In this document: positions 43,249-52,367 of the stretch, one piece after another
How the letters are laid out: each line of letters opens with the position of its first letter
Position numbering within the stretch: the first letter of the stretch is position 1
NCBI RefSeq assembly: GCF_001439695.1
Contig: NZ_JYLL01000020.1
Location: forward strand, 1-64,000
Direction: 5' to 3'
Source: Pseudomonas veronii
GTDB lineage: Bacteria > Pseudomonadota > Gammaproteobacteria > Pseudomonadales > Pseudomonadaceae
DNA length: 64,000 nt
The notes under the pieces: generated by a model
Database searches by the model: none
Told to the model about the DNA's origin: nothing
The model's input: only the letters and a program-made list of their open reading frames with translations
Made by a program: the position numbers and the translations under genes

Positions 43249-44189
43249 GCTTTGGCCCTCCTGGCGTTACCGGTAAATAGGCTCCACAAGCCCTTGGGCA
43301 GGAACACGATGATCGCCAACAAGGTGAAGCCCAGGATCATCTGCCAGCTATGGGGCACCAGTTCGATGGCGTAAGTGCGCACCACGGCAAACACTATGGC
43401 GGCGATAAAGGGGGCGGCCACGTGGGCGGTGCCGCCGAGCAAGGCGATGAACACGAACTCGCCGGAGGTGATCCAGTAGGCCATTTCCGGGTCGATATGC
43501 CCGGCGGACAGCGCCATGAAACCACCACCCAATGCCGATACCGCCGCGGCTGCGACGTAGTTCATGTACAGCACCCAGCGCGGGGACTGGCCGAGGTACT
43601 CGACCCGCACTTCGTTTTCACGGATGGCTTCGCACATCATCCCGGCGCTGCTGCGGCTGTAGCGATGCAGCAACACCGCCAGTACCGCCGAGCAGGCAAT
43701 GATGATCATGAACAGCGCCAGCGGCCCCTGCCCGGAAGCCGGCGACCAGCCAAACAGTGTCCAGGCCTTGACGTTGAAGCCGTCGGTACTGCCCAGGGCC
43801 GAGCTTTTCACCAGCACGCCGTAGAGGATCATCGAGAACGCCAGCGATAGCATGGCAAAGAAAATCTCCCGATAGCGGGTCATCAGCAGACCCAGAATCA
43901 TCGCCAGCAGCACCGCCGCGCCAACGCCGATCACCAACAGCAGGGCCAGGTCGCTGATGTTGAGGAAGTGCCCGCTCATGCCCACGGCGTAGCCACCGAC
44001 ACAGAAGAACAGGCCCTGACCAAAGGTCACCAGGCCGGCGCGCATCTGCATCACCACGCCTTGCACCACCATGGCCTTGGCCAGCGCCATGGTCAGCAGG
44101 AACACCAGCCATTGCGGGGCAATCCAGCCACCGGCGGCCAGTAACGCTGCAACCGCCAGTAGAATCAGTTCGGTTTTATCCAGGCGCAT
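43245..44189 (-). CDS. livM: ABC transporter permease, LivM type
   Basis: About 314 residues with around nine membrane helices and the LivM pattern (RAGLVTFGQGLFFCVGGYAVGM, then FFAMLSLAFSMILYGV). The start at 44189 shares a base with the livH-type stop. It forms the membrane channel with LivH. Confidence 0.92.
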   Translation of the reverse strand: MRLDKTELILLAVAALLAAGGWIAPQWLVFLLTMALAKAMVVQGVVMQMRAGLVTFGQGLFFCVGGYAVGMSGHFLNISDLALLLVIGVGAAVLLAMILGLLMTRYREIFFAMLSLAFSMILYGVLVKSSALGSTDGFNVKAWTLFGWSPASGQGPLALFMIIIACSAVLAVLLHRYSRSSAGMMCEAIRENEVRVEYLGQSPRWVLYMNYVAAAAVSALGGGFMALSAGHIDPEMAYWITSGEFVFIALLGGTAHVAAPFIAAIVFAVVRTYAIELVPHSWQMILGFTLLAIIVFLPKGLWSLFTGNARRAKA

Positions 44190-45088
44190 CAGATTTTCCT
44201 CGCAAGCACGCGGCCGAACAGGCCTTGCGGACGTACCGCCAGAACCAGCGCCATGACGCCGTAAATCACAAAGAGTTCGAATTCCGGCGCGTAGTGCACC
44301 GCCGCCGCACGGCTCAGTCCCACCAGCAAGGCGCCTACTGCCGCGCCTTCGATACTGCCCATGCCACCGATGACCACCACGGCGAAGGCCAGGACGATGA
44401 TTTCCACGCCCATGCCCGGCACCACTGAAATCGCCGGAGCAGTCAAGGCACCAGCCAAGGTGCCGAGCATGGTGCCCAGCACAAAGACCAGGGTGAACAT
44501 GCGCTTGACGTTCACGCCCATGGCCATGGCCACTTCGCGGTCGTGGATCACAGCCCGCAGGACCTTGCCCTGGTTGGTGCGTTCCAGCCACAGGTACAAG
44601 CCCAGCCCGAGCACCAGCGACACACCCACCAGCATCAGGTCGTAATTGGACACCTTCAATCCGGCCAGGGCGCTGCGGCCCATTTCGGCATAGGGTTGAT
44701 AGGCGAAATAGGGGTTCACGCCCCAGATCATTTTCATGGTGTCTTCCAACACCAGCAGCAGCGCGTAGGTGATGATCACCATCAGCACTTCGTCGCGGCC
44801 GTACATGAACTTGAGCAGGCCGCGCTCGATAATCAGGCCGACGATCAGCCCAGCCACCAGGGCACAGCCAAGCATCAGCAGGTAACCGGCCCAGACTGGG
44901 CCGATGCCGTTATTGAAATACCAGCCCACCAGCGAGGCGGCGGTGTAGGCGCCAATGGCATAGAAGCTACCGTGGGCCATGTTCAGGATCCGCATGACCC
45001 CGTAGATCACCGTCAGCCCGGCCGCGACCAGAAACAGCCACGAGGCATAGATGGTGCCGTCAATCAGCACCGCGAAAAGACTCATCAT
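44189..45088 (-). CDS. livH: ABC transporter permease, LivH type
   Basis: About 299 residues with eight or so membrane helices. The LivH landmarks GLTVIYGVMRILNMAHGSFYAIGAY and VVIGGMGSIEGAAVGALLVGL are clear. Two adjacent ATG codons (45088 and 45085) can start it. It follows the binding-protein gene by about 70 bases. Confidence 0.93.
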   Translation of the reverse strand: MMSLFAVLIDGTIYASWLFLVAAGLTVIYGVMRILNMAHGSFYAIGAYTAASLVGWYFNNGIGPVWAGYLLMLGCALVAGLIVGLIIERGLLKFMYGRDEVLMVIITYALLLVLEDTMKMIWGVNPYFAYQPYAEMGRSALAGLKVSNYDLMLVGVSLVLGLGLYLWLERTNQGKVLRAVIHDREVAMAMGVNVKRMFTLVFVLGTMLGTLAGALTAPAISVVPGMGVEIIVLAFAVVVIGGMGSIEGAAVGALLVGLSRAAAVHYAPEFELFVIYGVMALVLAVRPQGLFGRVLARKI

Positions 45089-45159
45089 AGAGGTCCTACC
45101 TTGGCAAAAAGGTGGCGGCGCCACAGGGCCGCCACTTCGGATCAATCAAGCGAGGTTGA

Positions 45160-46479
45160 TCAGTTGCACTGGGCACCGGGGAAGCCAGCCTTGATCCACT
45201 CCAGAGCGGTGGTGCCGTCCGGTGGGGTCACGCACTCACCAGAGAAAGCGATGACGTTTTGCACGCTGCCTTTCTTACTGGCCTTGTCGTACTGGTACTC
45301 GCCATAGGAAATGCCCTGCATGGCCTGATGGCCGCCGGCGCGGGCCATTTGTACGGTGCCGGACACCGATTCAAAGGTCGCGCCCTTGAAGGCCTTGGCG
45401 ATTTCCAGCGGCGCCGGGATCTTGCCCGATTCAACCTTGGCGTTTTCCGCCGCGTGCTTGAGTCCGAGAATGGCCTGGGCCATTTTGCTCGCGGGGTAAG
45501 TCGGCGCGGTGTTGTACGCGGTTTGGTACTTGTCCTTGAACCAGCGATTGAGTTCGTTATCCGGCGCGAACGCACCGAACGGGCCCCGACCGCCGATAAT
45601 CATGCCGTTCGGCGCCTGGTCCTTGTAGCGGTCCAGGGCAGACTCGCCGCAGGTCAGCACGGCGGTGGCGTCTTCCAGCAGGCCACGGGCGTTGGCTTGC
45701 AACACCAGGGCTTCCATGTCGCCGCCCCAGAAGCTGGAGTGGATGATGTCCGGACGCTTGACCGACAGTGCGGAAATCTCCGCGCCGTATTGGCCCTGGA
45801 AGACCTTCGGCATCTGCGACTCGACCACCTTGGCCTTGGGCATCAACTGCTCCATGGAGTGGGTGAAGTCGTTCCAGCTGTCCTGGCCCCAGGCGTAGTT
45901 CTGCTGGATGCCGGCAACTTTCTGCGCGTCCGGGCGGGTCTTGGTCAGGTAACGGGCGGCGCCGATATTGTCCACGGCCGCATCGAGGCTGGTGCGGAAC
46001 ACGAATTGCGGGGTCTTGTCTTCGTTGAACAACTGGGAAGTGCCGCAATCGTAGAACACGGTCATGGCACCCAGTTCTTCGGCCACAGGCGCAATGGCCA
46101 AGCAGTCACCGGAAGAAATGTAGCCAACCACCGCATCAACCTTCTGGCGCTGCACCAGGTTACGGAACTCTTCGACCTGTTTGGCCGCGCCGCCCGCCTC
46201 GTCGATGATCACCACCTCGATTTCGGCACCGTTGATACCGATGGTGTTGTAAGGCACCGGGAGCTTGCCTTTGTTTAGCCCTTCCACCAGCACTTTGGCG
46301 GCGTTCGCGGAGGGCTCGCCGAACGGCCCGGCTGCTGGACCCGATAGAAAAGTCACCACGCCGATGCGGAACTTGCCGTTCTCGGCAGCCATGGCCGAGG
46401 AGCCCATGGACAGTGCCAAGCCAGCGGTAATGGCTAAGGTCAAAGGGTGTTTCAGTGCGCTTTTCTTATAGTTGTTCAT
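45160..46479 (-). CDS. ABC transporter periplasmic binding protein (Liv type)
   Basis: A 439-residue periplasmic solute receptor with a signal peptide ending near SSAMA-AENG and the type I Liv fold (IGVVTFLSGPAAGPFGEP, AVVGYISSGDCLAIAPVAEE, QNYAWGQDSW). Longer than LivJ, in the range of receptors for short amides, aromatic acids and similar solutes. It sits between another binding protein and the permeases, so it probably delivers the solute to LivHM. Confidence 0.9.
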   Translation of the reverse strand: MNNYKKSALKHPLTLAITAGLALSMGSSAMAAENGKFRIGVVTFLSGPAAGPFGEPSANAAKVLVEGLNKGKLPVPYNTIGINGAEIEVVIIDEAGGAAKQVEEFRNLVQRQKVDAVVGYISSGDCLAIAPVAEELGAMTVFYDCGTSQLFNEDKTPQFVFRTSLDAAVDNIGAARYLTKTRPDAQKVAGIQQNYAWGQDSWNDFTHSMEQLMPKAKVVESQMPKVFQGQYGAEISALSVKRPDIIHSSFWGGDMEALVLQANARGLLEDATAVLTCGESALDRYKDQAPNGMIIGGRGPFGAFAPDNELNRWFKDKYQTAYNTAPTYPASKMAQAILGLKHAAENAKVESGKIPAPLEIAKAFKGATFESVSGTVQMARAGGHQAMQGISYGEYQYDKASKKGSVQNVIAFSGECVTPPDGTTALEWIKAGFPGAQCN

Positions 46480-46509
46480 CTGTGCTTCCACTGTCGATTA
46501 ATGAGTTGA

Positions 46510-47841
46510 CTAAGGACTCTCGGGACGGCTGTTTTTCGAGCCAGGGCTTTCAGCGGCCATGCGACGTTTGATGGTGGCGCTGCTTTGCTGCAGTTCCTGG
46601 GCGGAATACACCGCCCAATTGCCCAGCATGGCCTTGGCGGGCGGGTAGTCGTTGTTGAGTACCGGTGTGCCGATGGCCTGGGTCTGCTGGATCTGGTGGG
46701 TTTGTGGGTCGATCCGCGAGACAAACCCGGGCGGGTCTTCCGGCAGGGCGATCTCCAAACCCTCCAGGGCACGGATCAACGCCTGGGTGTCAGTGCTGCC
46801 CGCGGCTTTTTCGTAGGCTTTGGCCAGCACCATGACCCCGGTATAGGCGCCTTGGGCGGCGTAGGTCGGGTAGCGACCGTTCAAGGCCTGGAAGCGCTCG
46901 ACAAAGGAGCGATTGCGCGGCGTGTCCGGCCAGTTGTTGTGGTGCCGCGCCGAGAGGATCAGCCCGGGCGGTGCTTTGTCGCCCAGGGACACCAGGAAAT
47001 CGTAGTTGCCACCGGTGTCGAAGTTGGCTAGGCGCGACGTGGCGAACAATTGGGTGCCGGCCGCCTGCTTGACGAAGGCGTGGAAGTCACCGCCCCACAG
47101 GGCCGAGACAATGATGTCGGGCTTGGCTTGTTCCAGGGCGGCGATATAGGCCGAATAGTCAGGCTCATACAGGCGTGGCCAGAGCTCGGTGACGTCCTCA
47201 AACTTAACCCCCAGTTGGGCAAAGGCTTCGTGCAAGTCATCACGGGACACATGGCCGTATTCGTAATCCGGGCCGATGAACGCCAAGCGTTTCCAGCCGG
47301 TTTGTTGTTGCAGGGCTTGCAGGTAGCGGGCACCGGCGGCCATCGAGGTCCAGGTGTCATTGGTGACCCGGAAGTAGTACGGGTGGCCGTTTTCCAGGGG
47401 CATGCGCGAGGACGCATGGTCGGTGCCGATCATCAACACCTTCTCGCGCTTGGCCAACTGGCTGACCGCCAGGCCCACGCCGGACGAGACCATGCCGCAC
47501 AGCACTTGCACACCGTCCTGGTGGATAAAGTTTTTAGCAAGGCCTACGCCGTAGGAAGCCTTGGACTGGTCGTCGTCGATAATCACCCGCAGGCGCGGCA
47601 CTTGCTGGCCGGCCTCGCGCTGGGCCTGCAACTCGCCGAGGGCGAGCTGAATCCCGGCGATGCTGTCCTGGCCGTAGATCACTGCGCGCTCGGTCATCGG
47701 GTACAGGCAACCCATGGTCAGGTCCGCCTGGGAGGCGGCCGCGCCCAACTCCACGCGGCCGACCTGGGCTGAGGCAACAACGCTCAGCAGCAGACCGCCC
47801 AATGTGAGCGCGCAATGAAACCATGGTCGTGGCAGTGACAT
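46510..47841 (-). CDS. Second periplasmic binding protein (Liv/AmiC-like), first gene of the operon
   Basis: A 443-residue type I binding protein with a signal peptide (ending VVASAQ) and the pattern MTERAVIYGQDSIAGIQLALGEL, VLCGMVSSGVGLAVSQLAKRE, IGPDYEYGHVSRDDL. It differs strongly from its neighbour at 45160. It is the promoter-proximal gene behind a sigma-54 promoter. It could be a second receptor for the same permease, or a sensor partner for the histidine kinase at 49479. Confidence 0.88.
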   Translation of the reverse strand: MSLPRPWFHCALTLGGLLLSVVASAQVGRVELGAAASQADLTMGCLYPMTERAVIYGQDSIAGIQLALGELQAQREAGQQVPRLRVIIDDDQSKASYGVGLAKNFIHQDGVQVLCGMVSSGVGLAVSQLAKREKVLMIGTDHASSRMPLENGHPYYFRVTNDTWTSMAAGARYLQALQQQTGWKRLAFIGPDYEYGHVSRDDLHEAFAQLGVKFEDVTELWPRLYEPDYSAYIAALEQAKPDIIVSALWGGDFHAFVKQAAGTQLFATSRLANFDTGGNYDFLVSLGDKAPPGLILSARHHNNWPDTPRNRSFVERFQALNGRYPTYAAQGAYTGVMVLAKAYEKAAGSTDTQALIRALEGLEIALPEDPPGFVSRIDPQTHQIQQTQAIGTPVLNNDYPPAKAMLGNWAVYSAQELQQSSATIKRRMAAESPGSKNSRPESP

Positions 47842-47894
47842 AGAAATCCTTTAGGGCGTTGGCAACGCCTCTTGTTAGTTAGCCAGAGGGATAG

Positions 47895-47911
47895 AGCAAA
47901 GGGTGTGCCAG
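47895..47911 (-). promoter_or_regulatory. Sigma-54 promoter of the transporter/dehydrogenase operon
   Basis: Read on the minus strand the site is CTGGCACACCCTTTGCT: a full TGGCAC -24 element and TTGCT -12 element with GG and GC ten bases apart. It lies about 55 bases upstream of the first start codon. The neighbouring response regulator is a sigma-54 activator. Confidence 0.87.
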
Positions 47912-47935
47912 GACGCTGGCACAGACGGATTTTCG

Positions 47936-48037
47936 TGTGAGCGAGCTGGCTCCGGGCGGCGTTCCTACGATGACGAAGTCACATTCATCGGGGATGTTGG
48001 CGGGAACAACACTATCGCGAGCAGGCTCGCTCTCACA
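47936..48037. repeat. REPIN-type palindromic repeat
   Basis: Inverted REP sequences stand about 100 bases apart: TGTGAGCGAGCTGGCTC at the left and TCGCGAGCAGGCTCGCTC at the right. This is the REP-doublet form spread by RAYT transposases in fluorescent pseudomonads. It fills most of the 270-base gap between the operon promoter and the response regulator gene. Confidence 0.75.
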
Positions 48038-48111
48038 TGGGTATGCTGCTTTGAGCGGTGCCCACGTGGCGTTGAGCGCTTAGCGCTCAACCTGCGCGCG
48101 GTATTGAGCGG

Positions 48112-49461
48112 TTACCGCTCAGTGGAGCGATCCAGCCCCAGGCGTTGCAGGCGACGCTTGAGCGCGTGCCGGGAAATACCCAACAGGCCCGCTGCCAGAC
48201 CTTTATGGCCCGATGCGCGGCTCAGAGCATCGGTGACCAGATCACGCTCGGCGCGCTCCAGTTGCTCGCCCAGCACCAGCGGCTCGACCTGCGGGCCTTG
48301 CAGCGGCGCTGGCAGCATCGCCACGGTGATCGCCTGCCCCGGCGAAAGAATAGTCAGGCGTTCTACCAGGTTCTTCAGCTCGCGTACGTTCCCGGGCCAG
48401 CGGTGACGGGCCAATGCCTGGGCGCTGTCCGGCAGGAAGCGGATCGGTTCTACCCCCTCCTCCACGGCCTGGCGCCGGGCAAAATGCTGGGCCAGCAACA
48501 GCACGTCTTCACCGCGTTCGCGCAGTGCCGGAATATCCAGGGTGATAACGTTCAGGCGATAGAACAGGTCTTCGCGAAACCGCCCCGATTGCACGTCATC
48601 GGCCAGATCCCGATTGGTCGCCGCGACTACTCGCACATCAGCGCTGCTCGCGGCACTGGCACCCACGGCACGGTAACTGCCGTTCTCCAGAAAATGCAGG
48701 AGTTTGGCTTGCAGCGCCAACGGCAGTTCGCCGATCTCATCGAGGAACAGGGTGCCGCCATTCGCCTGACTGACCAGCCCGGCACGCTTCTGGTGGGCAC
48801 CGGTATACGCGCCCTTTTCCGAGCCAAACAACTCGGCCTCAATCAACTGCTCCGGCAACGCCGCGCAGTTGACCTCGATAAACGAATGCCCGCCCCGCCC
48901 GCTATGGTTGTGCAGGGCCTGGGCGACCAAGGTTTTGCCGGTGCCGGATTCGCCCAGCAGCAAAATCCGCGTCGCGGAACTACGGGCAATGCGCCCCACC
49001 GCTGCGTGCAAGGCGCCCATCGCCGGGCTGTGCCCAAGCAGCCCGGCGGCCAGTTCACCGCTGACCACCACTGTGGGCTCTTCGTGGTTGGCCAGCGACA
49101 GGGTGCTGGCGATGGTCGCCAGCAGGTCATCCAGTTCGAAAGGTTTGGTCAGGTAGTCGGTGGCGCCGCTTTTCACCGCCTGTACGGCGGCGCGGGTGTC
49201 GCCGTGAGCGGAAATCATGATCACCGGCAGTTGTACGTGACGCTGGCGTAAACCGTCCAAAGTGGCCATGCCATCGATGCCCGGCAGCCCGAGGTCAAGC
49301 AGCACGATGTCGATGTCGGTGGTGTTCCCCGCCAGCAATTCCAGTGCAGCCTCGCCGCTGCCGGCCGTGCTGATGCGCATGCCTTCGCCGCGCAGGGCAT
49401 AGCTGAGGGAGCGCACCAGCGCCTCTTCGTCATCAACGATCAAAACGTGAATGTCAGACAT
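48112..49461 (-). CDS. NtrC-family sigma-54 response regulator
   Basis: About 449 residues: a receiver domain (VLIVDDEEALVRSL, LLDLGLPGIDG, LTKPFELDDL), an AAA+ domain (GESGTGKTLVAQAL, the sigma-54 loop GAYTGA, GGTLFLDEIGE) and a Fis-type helix-turn-helix near the end (GLAAGLLGISRHALKRRLQ). The start at 49461 matches the receiver. It follows the kinase gene by 17 bases. It is the obvious activator of the sigma-54 promoter at 47895. Confidence 0.93.
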   Translation of the reverse strand: MSDIHVLIVDDEEALVRSLSYALRGEGMRISTAGSGEAALELLAGNTTDIDIVLLDLGLPGIDGMATLDGLRQRHVQLPVIMISAHGDTRAAVQAVKSGATDYLTKPFELDDLLATIASTLSLANHEEPTVVVSGELAAGLLGHSPAMGALHAAVGRIARSSATRILLLGESGTGKTLVAQALHNHSGRGGHSFIEVNCAALPEQLIEAELFGSEKGAYTGAHQKRAGLVSQANGGTLFLDEIGELPLALQAKLLHFLENGSYRAVGASAASSADVRVVAATNRDLADDVQSGRFREDLFYRLNVITLDIPALRERGEDVLLLAQHFARRQAVEEGVEPIRFLPDSAQALARHRWPGNVRELKNLVERLTILSPGQAITVAMLPAPLQGPQVEPLVLGEQLERAERDLVTDALSRASGHKGLAAGLLGISRHALKRRLQRLGLDRSTER

Positions 49462-49478
49462 CGGTGGTTTACTTCGCC

Positions 49479-51185
49479 TCATTCCCTGGGGGCGTGGGGA
49501 AAGTCCAGGATCACCTGAGTCCCTACGCCAAGCGTGCTGATAATGTCCATGCGCGCACCGTTGGCTTCCAGCAGTTGCTGACTGATGCTCAGCCCCAGCC
49601 CGGTGCCCCGCGCCTTGGAGGTAAAAAACGGTTGGCGGATGCGTTGCAAGTCCGCCTCGGAGATACCGCAACCCTGGTCAATGACCATGACCCGCACCTG
49701 CCCATCCCACGCCTGGGCACACAGGTGCACGGGGCTTTGGTTGTCGCAGGCCTGGAAGGCATTCAAACACAGGTTGAGCAGTATCTGGCGGATCTGATCC
49801 GGGTCGACGTACAACTGCAAGCCGGGTTCTGTCTTGCACAGCAATTGCAGGTCATTCGGCGCCACCAGCCGGGCGATCTGTTCGAACAACGGCGCCACGG
49901 CCACCACCTTGGGTTGAGCCGGGTGCGGCCTGCCGTATTCCAGCAGATCGCTGGTGACGTGGGACAGGCGGTCGATCTCCTTGCCCAGGTCGGTCAGCAA
50001 GTGGCGTCGTTCGGGCTCCTCCTCACGACGCAGCAAGGCTTGCACCGTGGTTTTCATGGTCGCCAGGGGATTGCGCACCTCATGGGCCACGCCGGTGGCA
50101 AAAGTCCCCAATACCGCCAGGTTTTCCGTGCGCACGGTGTTTTCCAGCACGTCGGCCAGGCGCGCGGCCATCACGTTGAATGCCCGCGCCACATGGCTGA
50201 TTTCGTCGTCACGGGGCTGTTCGGCCAGGCGATAACTCAGGTCGCCCATGGACAACTGATGAGCGCCCTGCAACAAGGTGCTGACCCGCGAACGCAGCTG
50301 CCGGGACAGGGTAAAAAACACAACGAGGATAAACGCGATAAAACCGGCGGCCACCCAGTACAACCACCAACGCGCATCGTTCAACGGCTTGAGGATAGCC
50401 CCCGGCTGCACACTGAACACCAGTTGCCAGCCGGGGATGATCTGCGGGCCATCACGCCACTGCTTAGGCGCCTCGACCGCGCGCCCGGTGGGGTCGATAA
50501 AGGCACCGCTCGGCACCCGCAGCAACGGTGCAACCACCCCGCTCATCCCGGCACTGACCAGCAGCTCGGTCAGCGAAGCAAGGCGCAGGTGCAAGGCGAT
50601 GCGCACGCGGTGATCGGTGCGGCCATTGCGGATCGTCTTGCGGATCAAAAAGCCACCGGAGCGCCCGGGTTCGGCGAGCAACGGCCCAATCACCTCGATG
50701 TCACCCACCCACTGGATCGGCAGACCGGCGATGGACCAATGAGTGTTGGTCCAATAGGGCTCGCCGGAGGCGGCTTGCCCCGGCAGCACATTGATCAAGA
50801 GGTCGTGCTCATCGAAAAACAGCACGCCATAGAGGAACGGTAAGTCCGCTTCGAGCTTGAGCAATGAGTCCACGTCACTGCCAGGGCCAGACTGATCGGC
50901 GATAAACCCCGGCATGTTCGGGTGATTGGACAATGCCGAGAGCTGGTAGAAACGGTCATCGAGAAACGACGACAAGCGGTTGGCCGTGGACAGCGCCTGG
51001 GCGTCCAGACGTTCACCGGTCAGGCGATTGAGCAAATCCTTGGCCAATTGCTCATAGAGCACCGCCAGCGTGATGAGGGCAATGCCCATCACCAATACGG
51101 ACAGCAAGGTATAGCGCGCCACCAGGCTGCGGTGCGGCCGGGCGAGCCACTTGCGTAGCCCGCAGAAGTAAGCAGTGCGGTTCAT
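49479..51185 (-). CDS. Membrane sensor histidine kinase
   Basis: A 568-residue kinase with a membrane helix at about 25-45, a periplasmic dCache-like sensor region of about 230 residues, a second helix at about 285-305, a HAMP domain and the kinase core. The phospho-histidine is in ATGVAHEVRNPLATM. The ATP-binding boxes are ILLNLCLNAFQAC, DQGCGISEAD and GTGLGLSISQQLL. The sensor faces the periplasm, so it may detect the imported solute directly or through a binding protein. Confidence 0.92.
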   Translation of the reverse strand: MNRTAYFCGLRKWLARPHRSLVARYTLLSVLVMGIALITLAVLYEQLAKDLLNRLTGERLDAQALSTANRLSSFLDDRFYQLSALSNHPNMPGFIADQSGPGSDVDSLLKLEADLPFLYGVLFFDEHDLLINVLPGQAASGEPYWTNTHWSIAGLPIQWVGDIEVIGPLLAEPGRSGGFLIRKTIRNGRTDHRVRIALHLRLASLTELLVSAGMSGVVAPLLRVPSGAFIDPTGRAVEAPKQWRDGPQIIPGWQLVFSVQPGAILKPLNDARWWLYWVAAGFIAFILVVFFTLSRQLRSRVSTLLQGAHQLSMGDLSYRLAEQPRDDEISHVARAFNVMAARLADVLENTVRTENLAVLGTFATGVAHEVRNPLATMKTTVQALLRREEEPERRHLLTDLGKEIDRLSHVTSDLLEYGRPHPAQPKVVAVAPLFEQIARLVAPNDLQLLCKTEPGLQLYVDPDQIRQILLNLCLNAFQACDNQSPVHLCAQAWDGQVRVMVIDQGCGISEADLQRIRQPFFTSKARGTGLGLSISQQLLEANGARMDIISTLGVGTQVILDFPHAPRE

Positions 51186-51295
51186 GGCTTTTTTGATTAT
51201 TTTTTATAAAGTCGCCGCCAGCATAGGGATGACAACTTGTACCTGTCTATTAGCATAAGCATCTGCGCCCATCATACGGCCACTATTGAATTCTG

Positions 51296-51425
51296 TAGCC
51301 GCTGCCGAGGCACGAGGCTGCGAACGGTCCTGAAGGGGCCGCAGCAGGTCCGAAACCTGCGTTGCCTTCAGGATTTTTACGACCGCTTCGCGCCCGATCG
51401 CAGCCTCGTGCCTCGGCAGCGGCTA
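51296..51425. repeat. Long inverted repeat (REP-doublet-like)
   Basis: Perfect 28-base arms lie at 51296-51323 and 51398-51425 (outer part TAGCCGCTGCCGAGGCACGA). The interior also has smaller pairing arms (CCTGAAGG and CCTTCAGG). It resembles the GCCGCTGCCG-type REP doublets of P. fluorescens. The right arm overlaps the stop codon of the integrase remnant. Confidence 0.8.
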
Positions 51426-51599
51426 GAGGTCAAAGCGATCAATGGCCCTGCGCCTTTCGTTATCGTCGCACACGTCGTAGCTGGCGGTGGTCTGGATATT
51501 GGTGTGATGGGCCAGTTTTTGGGCGATCGACAGATCATGTTCTTCGATCACCCGGGTAATGAATGAGCGCCGGAAGTCATGGGCATGATCTTCACCCCG
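51423..51599 (-). pseudogene. Tyrosine recombinase (integrase), C-terminal remnant
   Basis: About 58 residues. They contain the second catalytic arginine region (HDFRRSFITRVIEEH), the histidine pair (AHHTNIQTT) and the nucleophile tyrosine (ASYDV) of the phage-integrase family. The N-terminal catalytic half is missing, so it is inactive. It marks the edge of the transposon-debris zone. Confidence 0.75.
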
Positions 51600-51745
51600 A
51601 CTTGCGTTTTGTTTGCGTGAAATGACGATCCATAAAAAGCCAAGTAAATCATGCCATTACAGGTCTAATGTCCTAATTTTTCCTTATCTCGGCATGATCC
51701 CATCCACACGTAACTGAGCATTCGCATCGCCGGCGGCAGCCTTAC

Positions 51746-52319
51746 CCGACGCTGCGCCCAATGATCGGCGGCACGCTGAACATCAAGCACATCCGTGCCC
51801 ACTGGGACGAGATTCTGCGTCTGGCCACGTCGATCAAGCTGGGTACTGTCACTGCCTCATTGGTGCTGCGCAAGCTTGGCAGCTATCCACGCCAGAACGG
51901 CCTGGCCGTGGCCCTGCGGGAGCTGGGCCGGATCGAGCGCACTCTGTTTATCTTGGACTGGCTGCAAAGTGTCGAGCTACGCAGCCGTGTGCATGCAGGA
52001 CTCAACAAGGGCGAAGCACGCAATGCCCTCCGCCAGGGCGGTGTTCTTCAACCGCCTAGGTGAAATCAGGGATCGGAGCTTCGAGCAGCAGCGCTACCGG
52101 GACAGCGGACTGAACCTGGTGACCGCTGCTATTGTGCTGTGGAACACGGTCTACCTGGAACGCGCAACCCAAGGGCTGACTGACACCGGAAAACCGGTGA
52201 ATACCGACCTGTATCAATACCTATCGCCGTTGGGCTGGGAGCACATCAACCTGACCGGCGACTACGTCTGGCGGCAGAGTCGCAAGCTGGAAGAGGGGAA
52301 ATTCAGGCCGCTACGGTAA
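51746..52319 (+). pseudogene. tnpA: Tn3-family transposase TnpA, C-terminal remnant with frameshift
   Basis: The frame from YPTLRPMIGGTLNIKHIRAHWDEILRLA through RTLFILDWLQSVELR matches the Tn3 TnpA C-terminus. A shift near 52025 moves the remainder to another frame (FFNRLGEIRDRSFEQQRYR, then YLSPLGWEHINLTGDYVWRQ). Only about 190 of some 1000 residues remain. A 38-base terminal repeat follows 11 bases after the stop, as in Tn4651/Tn5041-like transposons. Confidence 0.85.
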
Positions 52320-52329
52320 GTCGGAAAAC

Positions 52330-52367
52330 CTTAGCGTACGATTTTTTCCGAATTCTGTAGGCTCCCC
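52330..52367. repeat. Tn3-family 38-bp terminal inverted repeat
   Basis: Read inward on the minus strand the site starts GGGGAGCC and ends CGTACGCTAAG, the standard 38-base Tn3-family form with the inner GGAAAA block. It lies at the expected place behind tnpA and exactly where the reading frame of the next transposase is interrupted. Confidence 0.8.

Noticed and set aside
47903..48406. Plus-strand frame of 167 residues
   Set aside because: It runs through the REPIN and then antisense to the response regulator; arginine/serine-rich shadow composition.
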